This document shows positions 1 through 7,524 of a DNA stretch of 35,077 nt, in pieces; position 1 is the first letter of the stretch; the number at the start of each line of letters is the position of its first letter. Origin of the DNA: a virus; IMG/VR virus record IMGVR_UViG_3300042924_003201, positions 1 to 35,077 of that record. One strand, 5' to 3'. Position numbers and translations under genes: made by a program. The notes under the pieces are model-generated. The model was not told where the DNA came from and ran no database searches. It saw only the letters and a program-made list of their open reading frames with translations.

Positions 1-2
1 AG

Positions 3-116
3 GTCGAAGTGATCGGACGCGTGAGCGCGGAGGAGATCTTGGAGCAGTACCCGAACCTTGTGCAGGATCAGCGTGATATCGTGGCAACATTCACCTTCCA
101 ACCACAAGGGGCATGA
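3..116 (+). CDS. C-terminal end of a cut gene, function unknown
   Basis: An open frame enters from the left edge and ends with TGA at 114-116, overlapping the ATG of the exonuclease gene as ATGA. About 37 residues remain, including EEILEQYPNL and the C-terminus FQPQGA. The helix around EEILEQYPNL loosely recalls DUF433-type proteins, but the fragment is too short for assignment. A partner of a YqaJ exonuclease in this position is often a single-strand annealing protein (RecT, Erf). Nothing visible here proves that. The coupling to the next gene supports it being real coding sequence. Confidence 0.6.
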   Translation, partial: VEVIGRVSAEEILEQYPNLVQDQRDIVATFTFQPQGA

Positions 117-892
117 TAAGCGCGATCACAGCACAAGACGCAGCGTGGAAGCACACGAGGCTGGGCAAGTTCACGGCATCCACGATCGGGCAGTTGATGA
201 CATCGCCACGCAGCAAGGCGCAACGCGATGCAGGTGGGTGGTCAGAGACAGCGATGAAGTTGATCAAGACCAAGGCCATCGAACGATTGACAGGTCAGTA
301 CATCAAAGGGAGCGAAGTCGAAGCGATGCGGCGTGGGCTGCTGCTGGAACCTGCTGCTTTGTACCTACTGAACAAGCATTGGCGGAATGTTGACATCACA
401 ACGTGGCAGGAGTACAACGATTACATCGGTGCGACACCCGATGGACTTGTTGACCAAGGCACAGCGACGATGGATCTCAAGTGTCCGATGAACGCGGCAG
501 ATGTATTGCTGTTCCAGGACGAAGTACAAGACGGCAGTTGGGAATCGCTGCTGGCGTGGGACAAGGACTATGCGTGGCAGATCATGACGCAGAGCCTGTG
601 TTGTGAAGTGTCTACGTGTTGGCTGGTGTACTTCACCGACAGACTTTCGATCCGCAAGTTTGAGGATGGTGAACGTGATGAAGTGCAGAGCCTGATCGAC
701 CTGCGCGCAGAACAGCACAGCCAGGAATCGTTGTACCCTTGGTCGTACACGTTCGATAGCGATGGCTACTACTACGCGGCCAAGCGTTTCGAGCGCACCG
801 ATGAGATCAGCATCCAACTGCTGTCCACGTTGGCAAGGGCGAACGAAGAATGTGATCGGCAGGTCGAACGACTCAAAGCGATGATCGCATGA
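113..892 (+). CDS. YqaJ/lambda-exo family recombination exonuclease
   Basis: This 259-aa protein is a phage 5'-3' exonuclease of the YqaJ viral recombinase family (PD-(D/E)XK fold). Such enzymes resect double-stranded DNA ends so that an annealing protein can recombine them. Visible signatures are the N-terminal RLGKFTASTIG segment, Glu79 in GLLLEP, the ATPDG motif with Asp110, and DLKCP with Asp121 and Lys123 as the metal and catalytic pair. A Gln-rich YAWQIMTQ helix at 153-160 matches the family's QxxxQ helix. The second acidic residue is Asp where most relatives have Glu. Length is normal for the family. It starts by ATGA overlap with the cut upstream gene and overlaps the next gene the same way, so it lies in a recombination operon. 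Confidence 0.88.
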   Translation: MISAITAQDAAWKHTRLGKFTASTIGQLMTSPRSKAQRDAGGWSETAMKLIKTKAIERLTGQYIKGSEVEAMRRGLLLEPAALYLLNKHWRNVDITTWQEYNDYIGATPDGLVDQGTATMDLKCPMNAADVLLFQDEVQDGSWESLLAWDKDYAWQIMTQSLCCEVSTCWLVYFTDRLSIRKFEDGERDEVQSLIDLRAEQHSQESLYPWSYTFDSDGYYYAAKRFERTDEISIQLLSTLARANEECDRQVERLKAMIA

Positions 893-1302
893 GCAGCGTT
901 ATCACCATACGAAGCAAGTGGCGTGACGCTGCGTGGTCACCGGAGCAGGGATCACCGCTGAACCCGATCTACACCTATTCGTTGAACGGGGAGTGGCATA
1001 CCTTGCCTGACGAAGAGAAGCAAGCAGGTGAGCGCGTTGGATGTCAGACGTTCATCGAATACGCGCAGACACCAACAATCTACCAGCAGGGAACAGGTGG
1101 ATGGGAGATGTTCGATGGTAGGCCAGGTGCTGTGGAATTGATGGATCTGAACGGAGACACGCACTACAGCAAGGCCGAAGACATCGCGATGATTCAACTG
1201 CGGAAGCAGGGCCACACCTTCGCGACCATCGCGAAGCAGTTGCGACGAAACATTGGTGGTGTCACAAGTCGATATCGCAGGATCAGAAAGTTCTATCTTT
1301 GA
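889..1302 (+). CDS. Small protein with C-terminal helix-turn-helix
   Basis: This 137-aa protein is coupled to the exonuclease gene through ATGA. The N-terminal 90 residues are unassigned. The last ~45 residues form a likely DNA-binding helix-turn-helix: an acidic lead-in (KAEDIAMIQL), then GHTFATIAKQL, then a basic recognition helix and tail (GGVTSRYRRIRK). This resembles Myb/SANT or GcrA-like trihelical modules. A role in transcription or recombination is inferred from position only. The stop codon is embedded in a TATCTTTG box at 1294-1301. Confidence 0.65.
   Translation: MSSVITIRSKWRDAAWSPEQGSPLNPIYTYSLNGEWHTLPDEEKQAGERVGCQTFIEYAQTPTIYQQGTGGWEMFDGRPGAVELMDLNGDTHYSKAEDIAMIQLRKQGHTFATIAKQLRRNIGGVTSRYRRIRKFYL
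1294..1301 (+). promoter_or_regulatory. Possible -7 box TATCTTTG
   Basis: TATCTTTG overlaps the stop codon of the HTH gene and precedes the 115-nt gap before the replication initiator. It matches the Bacteroidota TAnnTTTG -7 element and the three strong promoters near 33-34 kb. No TTG lies at the expected 19-21 nt upstream, so only half of the promoter is supported. Confidence 0.35.
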
Positions 1303-1417
1303 CGCGACACCGAGTGTCCGCTGGTGACAGACAGCGATGATTGAGACGAACACATATCCCCAACCCGAACGCAGGTGCTGTCACACCTGTCAGTAGGGAA
1401 GGGGATTTTTTTTTGCA
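1303..1417 (+). promoter_or_regulatory. Structured leader of the initiator gene
   Basis: This 115-nt non-coding gap holds three elements. A small hairpin GACAC/GTGTC lies just after the upstream stop. A 6-bp hairpin (CAGGTG 1372-1377 with CACCTG 1384-1389) follows. Then come a purine tract AGGGAAGGGG and nine T residues (1406-1414) placed only 3 nt before the ATG. The purine tract is one of the few SD-like sequences in the window. The arrangement suggests control of initiator expression, but this is inference. Confidence 0.4.
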
Positions 1418-2224
1418 ATGACACGCGATGGCTACATACGCATTCACCGATCCATGCTGGATTGGGAATGGTACAGCGACGAAGCTGTGAAGGCGTTGTT
1501 CCTGCACCTGTTGCTGTCGGTGAATTGGAAGGCAGGGAAATGGCGTGGGCAAGATGTCGAACCTGGCACGTTGATCTGTTCGATGGAAGGGCTGGCAGAT
1601 GCGATGGGCTGGACAAGGGCAAAGCTGCGACACACAATGTCCAAGTTGAAAAAGACCGGAGAAATCGAGACCACAACAACCAACCATTGGACTGCTGTAA
1701 CCCTTGTCAATTGGGCGAAGTATCAACTTCACGACCAACAGAACAGCCAACAACGCAGCCAACCAGCAGCCAACCAACAGCCAACCAACAGCCAACCAAC
1801 AGCCACAATAGAAGAAAGGAAGAAAGAAAGAAGGGAAGAAAGTGTTGCGCGTTCGCGCACATCCACCAAGTGGACGAAGGACGAATTCACAGCAGAGTGC
1901 AAGCGCGTCTGCGAAGAAGACCCGAACAGGCTACCGATGGCAGAGCGCAAACCATTCTTTGACTATTGGACAGAGGCAGACGCACAAGGCAAGATGCGAT
2001 TCAACGGAGAGCGTTACTTCGATGTCGGTCGCAGGATGGATACCTGGAAGAGACGAAGCGCAAAGAATACCTTTGAACAGCAACCTGCGGACAAGATGCA
2101 GGAGCAGAAAAGAATCCGGCTGGAGATCGAAGCGAAGTACGGCATCGAACCTGGCGGAGCAATCACGAAGGACATGGTGCCGCGTGAGCAATGGGCGATC
2201 ATGGGCATGGACAAAATGATCTAA
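1418..2224 (+). CDS. Replication initiator, DnaD/lambda-O-like
   Basis: This 268-aa protein has the layout of a phage replication initiator or helicase-loading protein. The N-terminal ~105 residues look like a winged helix: GYIRIHRSML, then PGTLICSMEGLADAMGW, then a recognition helix and a beta wing. A low-complexity linker follows, first Q/P/T/N-rich and then Lys/Glu-rich. The C-terminal ~75 residues include FFDYWTEA, GKMRFNGERYFD and RRMDTWKRR, a pattern found at the ends of DnaT/DnaD-related phage proteins. The next gene, 2 nt away, encodes a DnaB-like helicase, so the pair resembles lambda O and P. The linker-coding DNA consists of 11-bp direct repeats followed by a polypurine run, which suggests that the origin lies inside the gene. 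The start at 1418 is chosen because the wing domain begins immediately after it. Confidence 0.72.
   Translation: MTRDGYIRIHRSMLDWEWYSDEAVKALFLHLLLSVNWKAGKWRGQDVEPGTLICSMEGLADAMGWTRAKLRHTMSKLKKTGEIETTTTNHWTAVTLVNWAKYQLHDQQNSQQRSQPAANQQPTNSQPTATIEERKKERREESVARSRTSTKWTKDEFTAECKRVCEEDPNRLPMAERKPFFDYWTEADAQGKMRFNGERYFDVGRRMDTWKRRSAKNTFEQQPADKMQEQKRIRLEIEAKYGIEPGGAITKDMVPREQWAIMGMDKMI
1756..1805 (+). repeat. 11-bp iteron-like direct repeats (4.5 copies)
   Basis: The unit CAGCCAACCAA occurs as 1756-1766 (last base G), 1767-1777, 1778-1788, 1789-1799 and a partial copy at 1800-1805. Three copies are exact and one has a single change. The 11-bp period is close to one turn of DNA, so all copies face the same side of the helix. 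They lie within the initiator gene, as the iterons of lambda ori lie within O. Because 11 is not a multiple of 3, gain or loss of one copy would shift the reading frame. Confidence 0.8.
1810..1842 (+). other. 33-nt polypurine tract, candidate unwinding element
   Basis: From 1810 to 1842 the + strand contains only A and G, with A predominating (units such as GAAGAAAGGA). It starts 5 nt after the 11-bp repeats. In lambda ori the iterons are likewise followed by an A-rich, purine-skewed segment that melts first. Function as an origin is inferred from this arrangement. Confidence 0.5.
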
Positions 2225-2226
2225 CG

Positions 2227-3516
2227 ATGGAACTAATACCGAAGGACGTTGAACAGATCGTGATGGGGCAGATCCTGCTTGATCACAAGGTCATGGCTAC
2301 AGCAGCGCAGCTACTGCGTGCCGAACATTTCGGTGACGACGAATGCCGCGATGCATACGAAGCCTGTTTGTCCGTGTGGCGTAGTGGCAGCGCAGTTGAC
2401 CTGCTGACCATTGCTGTCCACCTGCAACGTGAGCAGAGCGCAGGGATCAGCGAAACGATGGCACGGATGGTTGGATGGACGATGCGTGTGAGCGCGCCGA
2501 GGAACTTCGATGCACACGCAAGGATCATCCGCGAATGCTTTGCGTCACGCATCCTGCGCGATGCTGGTGAACAACTTGTGCGCGGAACGATCGAAGGGAA
2601 GGAATACACCGAACTGATCGCACCTGCGACACGGGCATTGGCACAGGCAGCGATGGCCGAGGACAAGCCGGACGTGAATGCAGGGACACGGGCGTTTGAA
2701 TTGATGAACAGCAGCGACAAGCCTGTGCCGACTTACTTGCAGATCGCTGGGCTGGATTCGTTGGTATGGATCCTGCCTGGCAACGTGGTGGCGATTCGCG
2801 CCGATGCAGGTGTGGGCAAGACAGCGTTCGTGCTTTCGGTGGTGATGAACCTGATGCCAAGGATCAAACCTTGGTTCGTCTCGTTGGAGATGCCAGCAGA
2901 CGAACTGATCAAGCGCGCGCTCTGTCAGATCGCACAGGTGGACATCGAATCAGTCATGGTGGATCGAATGACTGCCAAGGAACGGGAGCGGCTGGCACAG
3001 GCAGCGTCAACCTACGCGCACATCCTTGGCACGTTGGAGATCGATGACACGGGCAGCATGACCATCGATGAATTCGCGGCCAAGGCAGAACACCGCGTGA
3101 AGAACGGGGCAGGTCTGATCGTGGTGGACTACGCACAACTGATGTCCGCAGATCGCAAGCTGTACAGCAACAAGGTGCAGGAACTTGAAGCAATATCGAT
3201 GGGCATCCGATCAACAGCGCGAAGGTTGAACGTGCCTGTGCTGTGCATCGTTCACGTCAACAAGCAGGGCGAGGATCACGGCACAATCCAATTCGAGAAA
3301 GACGCACACGTTCGGATGCACCTGTCACGCGATGGCGATCACATGACCATTGACGTGCTTAAGAATCGAAACGGGAGGCCAGGCAAGATTACCACACCAT
3401 GCGTGATGCGATACGGCATCGTTGGCCGGACACATCCACCAAGCTGGGCGTACACGCCAAGCGAAGACACATTCAACATTGACCTTCACCCTGACAAGAA
3501 CCACACACCATTCTAA
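2227..3516 (+). CDS. DnaB-like replicative helicase
   Basis: This is a 429-aa helicase. The N-terminal DnaB domain (residues ~5-100, with IVMGQILLD and AVDLLTIAVHL) is followed by a RecA-like motor. Walker A is ADAGVGKTA (192-200), with Ala where the first Gly of the P-loop is usual, and Lys198-Thr199 intact. Walker B is LIVVDYAQLM, with Asp301. The sensor-like VLCIVHVNKQ and the terminal MRYG segment fit the DnaB C-domain. The enzyme should form a hexamer that unwinds the phage replication fork. The ATG at 2227 is preferred over an in-frame upstream ATG at 2191, because 2227 follows the initiator stop by 2 nt and the DnaB fold starts there. No primase is seen in the window, so host primase is probably used. 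Confidence 0.88.
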   Translation: MELIPKDVEQIVMGQILLDHKVMATAAQLLRAEHFGDDECRDAYEACLSVWRSGSAVDLLTIAVHLQREQSAGISETMARMVGWTMRVSAPRNFDAHARIIRECFASRILRDAGEQLVRGTIEGKEYTELIAPATRALAQAAMAEDKPDVNAGTRAFELMNSSDKPVPTYLQIAGLDSLVWILPGNVVAIRADAGVGKTAFVLSVVMNLMPRIKPWFVSLEMPADELIKRALCQIAQVDIESVMVDRMTAKERERLAQAASTYAHILGTLEIDDTGSMTIDEFAAKAEHRVKNGAGLIVVDYAQLMSADRKLYSNKVQELEAISMGIRSTARRLNVPVLCIVHVNKQGEDHGTIQFEKDAHVRMHLSRDGDHMTIDVLKNRNGRPGKITTPCVMRYGIVGRTHPPSWAYTPSEDTFNIDLHPDKNHTPF

Positions 3517-3528
3517 AAACACACACAC

Positions 3529-3960
3529 ATGAAACACGTTGCAGTAGCAGCAGCCATCCTGCTTACACAGATGGCACACGGACAAGTACAGGCGTTCCTT
3601 GAATCCTTCGGGCAAGCGACCACCACAGACGCGACGAACGACAACGCGTTCTATCTGTGGGAGGGAGATGCGATCAAGACATTCCGTACCAGCATCGTCG
3701 GCACCAGCGACTGCTTGAACACCTGGTCAACCCTGCTTGTGATGGCGAAGGAGAAGCATACCTATGTTGGAAGGACGCGCAAGGATGTGATTAAGCCGAG
3801 TAGCGTGGAATCGCTAACGGATTACGAAGCATTGAGCATTGCGCTGCGACTTGATCAGGCATCGGTCAACGTCACGGATATGTTCATCGCTGATGGTGAC
3901 ACAATCAAGCTTTGCTTGAAGATGAAGAAGGATGGAAACTCTGTAGTGGTGCTGGACTAA
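3529..3960 (+). CDS. Secreted or periplasmic protein, unknown
   Basis: This 143-aa protein begins with a short basic n-region and a hydrophobic stretch (VAVAAAILLTQM). AHG/Q follows, a plausible signal-peptidase cleavage near residue 18. The remainder is soluble and polar, with no motif I recognise. Its ATG follows an A/C leader (AAAAACACACACAC) with no SD sequence, like the early genes near the right end. The next gene overlaps its stop by one base. A cell-envelope or superinfection role is conceivable, but nothing in the sequence establishes it. Confidence 0.6.
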   Translation: MKHVAVAAAILLTQMAHGQVQAFLESFGQATTTDATNDNAFYLWEGDAIKTFRTSIVGTSDCLNTWSTLLVMAKEKHTYVGRTRKDVIKPSSVESLTDYEALSIALRLDQASVNVTDMFIADGDTIKLCLKMKKDGNSVVVLD

Positions 3961-4205
3961 TGGGCCTACGCAAGCAACTGAATGACGCTGTGCAGCAGAG
4001 GATGCGCGCGATCAAGAACGGCTACAGCAAGCGTCAGGACACATCACGATTGAACGTGGCATTGATCCGAGCGCAGCAGTTCCTGCACAGCTATCCTGTC
4101 GCAAAGGATGAACGCGTGAAGCAATGGTGCAAGGATCACGCGGACGATGTGACCTTGATCGTGATGGGAGCGCACACCGAACGACTAAAGAAGCTGTTGC
4201 TATGA
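3960..4205 (+). CDS. Small basic protein, unknown
   Basis: This 81-aa protein is rich in Arg and Lys (RMRAIKNGYSKRQ) and predicted mostly helical. The ATG at 3960 shares its A with the TAA of the upstream gene, and the stop overlaps the next ATG as ATGA. That coupling fixes the start; an in-frame ATG at 3912 would lie inside the upstream gene. No family is recognised. Confidence 0.55.
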   Translation: MGLRKQLNDAVQQRMRAIKNGYSKRQDTSRLNVALIRAQQFLHSYPVAKDERVKQWCKDHADDVTLIVMGAHTERLKKLLL

Positions 4206-4672
4206 AAAAAGGATGGACGCAGATGCCATCGGGAAGATGGGTTACAACGATTGCCACCAAATACGGATGGGCTACCTGTCATGCGTGGCAGGGTGGGCAA
4301 TGGGAAGTAAGCAGAGGGGGCAAGCAAATTGCAAGCGGAGCAAGATGGTCGGGACGCATTGAAGAATGCATGGAATACGCGGAGAAGTGGGTACGCAACT
4401 TGAACCTGCGCGAAAACACATGGGTGGTTGATGACCATCTTGACATCAATGATAAACTTGCAATGCACGAAGCGGCCCGCGCCAAGGATGCGGAGTTGAT
4501 CCAGCGGCTGGTGGATGCTCTGAATCGTCTGGTTTACTTGGAACTATGTAACTCTGAAGGCCTTTCATCAGGTGCTCCAACATCAATGGATTGGCAACAG
4601 GCCTTTGACAAAGCGCAACAGCAAATTGATGCCGCCGCCGCCGCAGGATTCAAACCTTCTGATCAGTCATGA
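4202..4672 (+). CDS. Hypothetical protein
   Basis: This 156-aa protein has a Trp-rich N-terminal half: GWTQMPSGRW, YGWATCHAWQGGQWEV and a further GARWSGRIEE. The pattern resembles a small beta-sheet domain. The C-terminal half is helical (residues ~90-150) and contains an Ala run encoded by repeated GCC codons, followed by GFKPSDQS. It is coupled by ATGA at both ends. Function is unknown. Confidence 0.55.
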   Translation: MKKGWTQMPSGRWVTTIATKYGWATCHAWQGGQWEVSRGGKQIASGARWSGRIEECMEYAEKWVRNLNLRENTWVVDDHLDINDKLAMHEAARAKDAELIQRLVDALNRLVYLELCNSEGLSSGAPTSMDWQQAFDKAQQQIDAAAAAGFKPSDQS

Positions 4673-4830
4673 CTGAAGCATACAAGCAGGGCAGGGATGC
4701 CGGAAGAAAGTACAAGTACAGCAAGTTCGACATGAAGAAGCTGAACCCGTACAAGGCTGGCACCATCGAAGCGCAGGAGTGGGATCGTGGATTCAATCAC
4801 GGTGTGTACGCGAACAACTATGACGATTAA
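4669..4830 (+). CDS. RMF/CrpP-like 53-aa protein
   Basis: This short gene has ATG at 4669, overlapping the upstream stop, and TAA at 4828-4830. The 53 residues carry the spacing of the ribosome modulation factor/CrpP fold: an early AYKQGRDAG helix, a central NPY, and EWDRGFNHG at the end. The matching RMF pattern is GYxAG, then CPY, then WxxGW. RMF binds ribosomes and causes dimerisation into inactive 100S particles. Related plasmid and phage proteins have been linked to antibiotic modification (CrpP) or have no known role. A role in host ribosome control is inferred from the motif only. It is translationally linked to its neighbours and overlaps the NinG-like gene by 11 nt. Confidence 0.62.
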   Translation: MTEAYKQGRDAGRKYKYSKFDMKKLNPYKAGTIEAQEWDRGFNHGVYANNYDD

Positions 4831-5239
4831 GACGAAGACCTATTGGCGCGGCCAGGCTGACAAGTGGTTCAGCGAATTCATCCGACTGCGTGACAGCGAC
4901 GATGAAGGAATCGCCACGTGCATCACCAGCGGAAGGCGGATGCATTGGCGTGACCTGGACTGCGGCCACTACGTGAGCAGGGCGAAGCAGTCAACGCGAT
5001 ACGATGAACGCAACTGCCACGCGCAGAGCAAGGGCCACAACAGATTCCAGGGTGGACATTTCGCAGAGCATGGCCTACGCATTGATGAACTATACGGGCA
5101 GGGGACAGCAGCGGAGTTGGTGAAGAAAGGTCTGATGCGATGTTCACGAACGATCTACGATTTCAAGTACCTGGCCGAGACCTACAAGGCCAAGGTGATG
5201 CAGATCAAAGCGGAGCAACCAAACAAGTACACACGATGA
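4820..5239 (+). CDS. NinG (Rap)-like recombination protein
   Basis: This 139-aa protein matches the lambda NinG pattern: CITSGR, then DCGHYVSRAKQSTRYDERNCH, then a basic helical C-terminus. NinG/Rap is a structure-specific DNA-binding nuclease that acts on recombination intermediates. Most homologues have a final CxxCN zinc pair; here the corresponding segment reads NCHAQSKGHN, so one cysteine is missing. The start at 4820 is taken because the conserved YWRGQADKWFSEFIRLRD begins soon after it. The gene overlaps the RMF-like gene and couples to the nuclease gene downstream. Confidence 0.72.
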   Translation: MTIKTKTYWRGQADKWFSEFIRLRDSDDEGIATCITSGRRMHWRDLDCGHYVSRAKQSTRYDERNCHAQSKGHNRFQGGHFAEHGLRIDELYGQGTAAELVKKGLMRCSRTIYDFKYLAETYKAKVMQIKAEQPNKYTR

Positions 5240-5712
5240 GAGTGATCCTAACAGACGGAGAGATCGAAGTATGCCGCATGATCGGGCAGATGCGTGACAA
5301 GAACAACACGCAGTTCAACCACAGCAAGGTCAGCAACAAGACGCAGGAGCAGCAGACCTTCGAAGGAGTGATCGGGGAAGTGGCGTTCTGCAAGGCGATG
5401 AACGTCTGCCCCGACCTTTCCACAGAGCCGAGGAAGAACGGATACGATTGCGTGTTCAACGAACGCAGGGTGGATGTGAAGGCTACCAGCGTTGCGAATG
5501 GCAACCTATTGCTGCCGGAGTGGAAGGACAATCCCGATATCGATATCTACGTGCTTGCAATCCTTCATCCGTTCCACGTGGAACTTGTGGGCTGGGCATT
5601 CAAGACAGACCTTGTGCAGCCGGAGAACCTAAAGGACTACGGCTACGGGCCAACGTATTCGATGAGCCAAGCGCAACTGCGGAAGTTCAAGCAAGATCTG
5701 AAGGTCGCATGA
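5236..5712 (+). CDS. PD-(D/E)XK-like nuclease
   Basis: This 158-aa protein has features of a restriction-endonuclease-like fold. A helix containing Glu (TFEGVIGEVAFCKAM) is followed by a strand with Asp (YDCVF). RVDVKAT follows, with the Asp-x-Lys catalytic pair, and then core strands (IDIYVLAIL). A role as a Holliday-junction resolvase or DNA-processing nuclease beside NinG is plausible, and so is degradation of host DNA. Coupled ATGA junctions on both sides place it in the same operon. Family-level identification rests on motif order only. Confidence 0.6.
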   Translation: MRVILTDGEIEVCRMIGQMRDKNNTQFNHSKVSNKTQEQQTFEGVIGEVAFCKAMNVCPDLSTEPRKNGYDCVFNERRVDVKATSVANGNLLLPEWKDNPDIDIYVLAILHPFHVELVGWAFKTDLVQPENLKDYGYGPTYSMSQAQLRKFKQDLKVA

Positions 5713-6350
5713 GGCTGCTGCTGAAATACCCTACACGCGCACGGCCAGCGCAGTTCGTGGAGACCTTGAACGAATACGTGTTCAAGCTGGACAGACCTGA
5801 CCTGTGCGAAGTGATCATCAGTTGCGACATCGACGATGTGACCATGACGCAGTATTCACACATGACCGCAATCCACTACGGCAGGAACAAGACCAAGGTG
5901 CAAGCGATCAACGCGGACATGGACAAGGCGCGCACGCAATGGGACATCGTTCTCCTGGTGAGCGACGATATGATGCCACAGGTGCAAGGCTACGATACGA
6001 AGATCAGGGAGGCTTTCGCGCAGAACTATCCCGACACCGATGGCGAGTTGTGGCTGTACGATGGAAGACAGACGCGCATCAACACGATACAATGCCTGGG
6101 GCGCAAGCGATACGAACACCTTGGATACATCTACCATCCGGCCTACACAAGCCTGGGGTGTGACAATGAAGCAACGGACGTTGGGCTACGGGACGGAAAG
6201 CTGACCTTTGTGCAGGAGTGCATCATCAAGAACGAGTCACCGGATTGGGGAGGGAACCAGCAGGGGGATGATCTGTACCGCAGGAACAACAGGTACTATC
6301 ATAGCGACAGGAGGATCTACGAACAGCGCAAACGAAAGGGATTCACATGA
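5709..6350 (+). CDS. GT-A type glycosyltransferase-like protein
   Basis: This 213-aa protein begins with a strand (MRLLLKYPTR), as many phage nucleotide-sugar transferases do. It continues with an AINADMDKA segment and the acidic metal-binding motif LLVSDDMMP (Asp-Asp in place of DxD). These features fit family-2-like GT-A enzymes, which transfer a sugar from a nucleotide donor. It is the first of four linked genes for glycan synthesis or modification. The acceptor could be phage DNA, virion protein or host surface polysaccharide; the sequence does not say. Confidence 0.62.
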   Translation: MRLLLKYPTRARPAQFVETLNEYVFKLDRPDLCEVIISCDIDDVTMTQYSHMTAIHYGRNKTKVQAINADMDKARTQWDIVLLVSDDMMPQVQGYDTKIREAFAQNYPDTDGELWLYDGRQTRINTIQCLGRKRYEHLGYIYHPAYTSLGCDNEATDVGLRDGKLTFVQECIIKNESPDWGGNQQGDDLYRRNNRYYHSDRRIYEQRKRKGFT

Positions 6351-6946
6351 GATCGCAGAACAACGAAGAAGCGTTGGTGAAGCAGTACTTCCGTGAACGG
6401 ACAGGCACGTTCATCGACATCGGTGCGAACGATGGCATCACGCTATCGAACACCTATGCAGCAGCACAACGTGGATGGAAGGGCGTGATGGTGGAACCTT
6501 CACCATCGGTCTTCGACAAGCTGGTGAGCAACCTGCAAGGATTGGACGTGACCTGCATCCAAGCAGCCATCAGCGACAGGCAAGGCACGTACACGTTCTA
6601 CGATTCGGGGGAACATCTGAAGCAAGGGGACAAGGCGTTGTTGTCCACGTTGCAGATCACACACACCGCGATGTGGGACTGCACGTTCGTTCCTGTGGAA
6701 GTGCGCGTGATCACCTTTCAAGCATTGATGAGGGAAGCGAACATCACACGCGCAGAACTGATCAGCATCGATGCAGAGGGAGTTGATATGCAGATCCTCA
6801 AACAGATCGACCTGGATGCGATCGGATGCGAGATGTTGATAATCGAACACGAACACGCCAACGAGAACGAGATGCGGAACTATTGCCGCTCCTTCGGGAT
6901 GCAGCAGTACGCAAGGAACCATCAGAACTTGATCATGGTGCGATGA
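6347..6946 (+). CDS. FkbM-family methyltransferase
   Basis: This 199-aa SAM-dependent O-methyltransferase shows the family's hallmark motif I, TFIDIGANDG (residues ~22-31). The acidic post-I strand VMVEPSP binds SAM ribose, and ISIDAEGVDMQIL is the FkbM motif IV region. FkbM proteins usually methylate sugar hydroxyls or polyketide glycans. Its position between two glycosyltransferases suggests that it caps a sugar made by the same cassette. Overlaps of 4 nt with both neighbours support co-translation. Confidence 0.85.
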   Translation: MRSQNNEEALVKQYFRERTGTFIDIGANDGITLSNTYAAAQRGWKGVMVEPSPSVFDKLVSNLQGLDVTCIQAAISDRQGTYTFYDSGEHLKQGDKALLSTLQITHTAMWDCTFVPVEVRVITFQALMREANITRAELISIDAEGVDMQILKQIDLDAIGCEMLIIEHEHANENEMRNYCRSFGMQQYARNHQNLIMVR

Positions 6947-7524
6947 TGCTGTCTATACTGATTGCCACGATACCTGGCAGAGAGTCAATGTTTGCAAGGC
7001 TGATGTCGCACCTGTGGCGGCAGTCTGTTGGTCTGCCTGTTGAGATCATCTACGATGGGAGCGCAAAGGATGTGATGAGCATCGGCGCGAAGCGACAGCG
7101 ATTGATTGAATCTGCACAGGGCAGGTACGTGGTCTTCATTGATGACGATGACTGGGTGCCTGATACCTACGTGGAGGACATCCTTGAAGCGACCATTACC
7201 CTGCCGGACTGCATTGGATTCAAGGTCGAAGTGAACGGCATGGGCCGCAGGAAGTACGCAAGCGCATCGAACAGGTGGGAGCGATGGGGGGAGAAGCAGG
7301 AGGGATTCGATTACGTCCGAACCATCTATCACAAGAACCCTGTTCTCCGCGAACACGCGTTGAAGATCGGCTACCAGGATATGCGTTTCGCAGAGGATCA
7401 CGATTACAGCGACAGGCTGAAGGCATCGGGCCTGTTGAAGAAGGAAGCGTATCTTGACAAGGTGCTGTACATCTACAGGTACAAGCACGAACCCATCAAC
7501 AAGAAGTTTGGCATCAAGCGATGA
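6943..7524 (+). CDS. GT2 family glycosyltransferase
   Basis: This 193-aa protein opens with the GT2 strand LSILIATIPGRE and contains the donor and metal site VVFIDDDDW (an extended DxD) near residues 64-72. The later FAEDHDYSDRL resembles the catalytic ED acceptor-side motif of GT2 enzymes. The length is that of a minimal GT-A domain without membrane segments, so it is probably cytosolic. ATG 6943 is preferred because it makes a 4-nt overlap; ATG 6946 is the alternative and differs by one residue. Confidence 0.82.
   Translation: MMLSILIATIPGRESMFARLMSHLWRQSVGLPVEIIYDGSAKDVMSIGAKRQRLIESAQGRYVVFIDDDDWVPDTYVEDILEATITLPDCIGFKVEVNGMGRRKYASASNRWERWGEKQEGFDYVRTIYHKNPVLREHALKIGYQDMRFAEDHDYSDRLKASGLLKKEAYLDKVLYIYRYKHEPINKKFGIKR

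Noticed and set aside
1406-1414. T9 run as a rho-independent terminator
   Set aside because: The nearest hairpin (1372-1389) is 16 nt away and the T-run abuts the start codon, so it is not a standard terminator.
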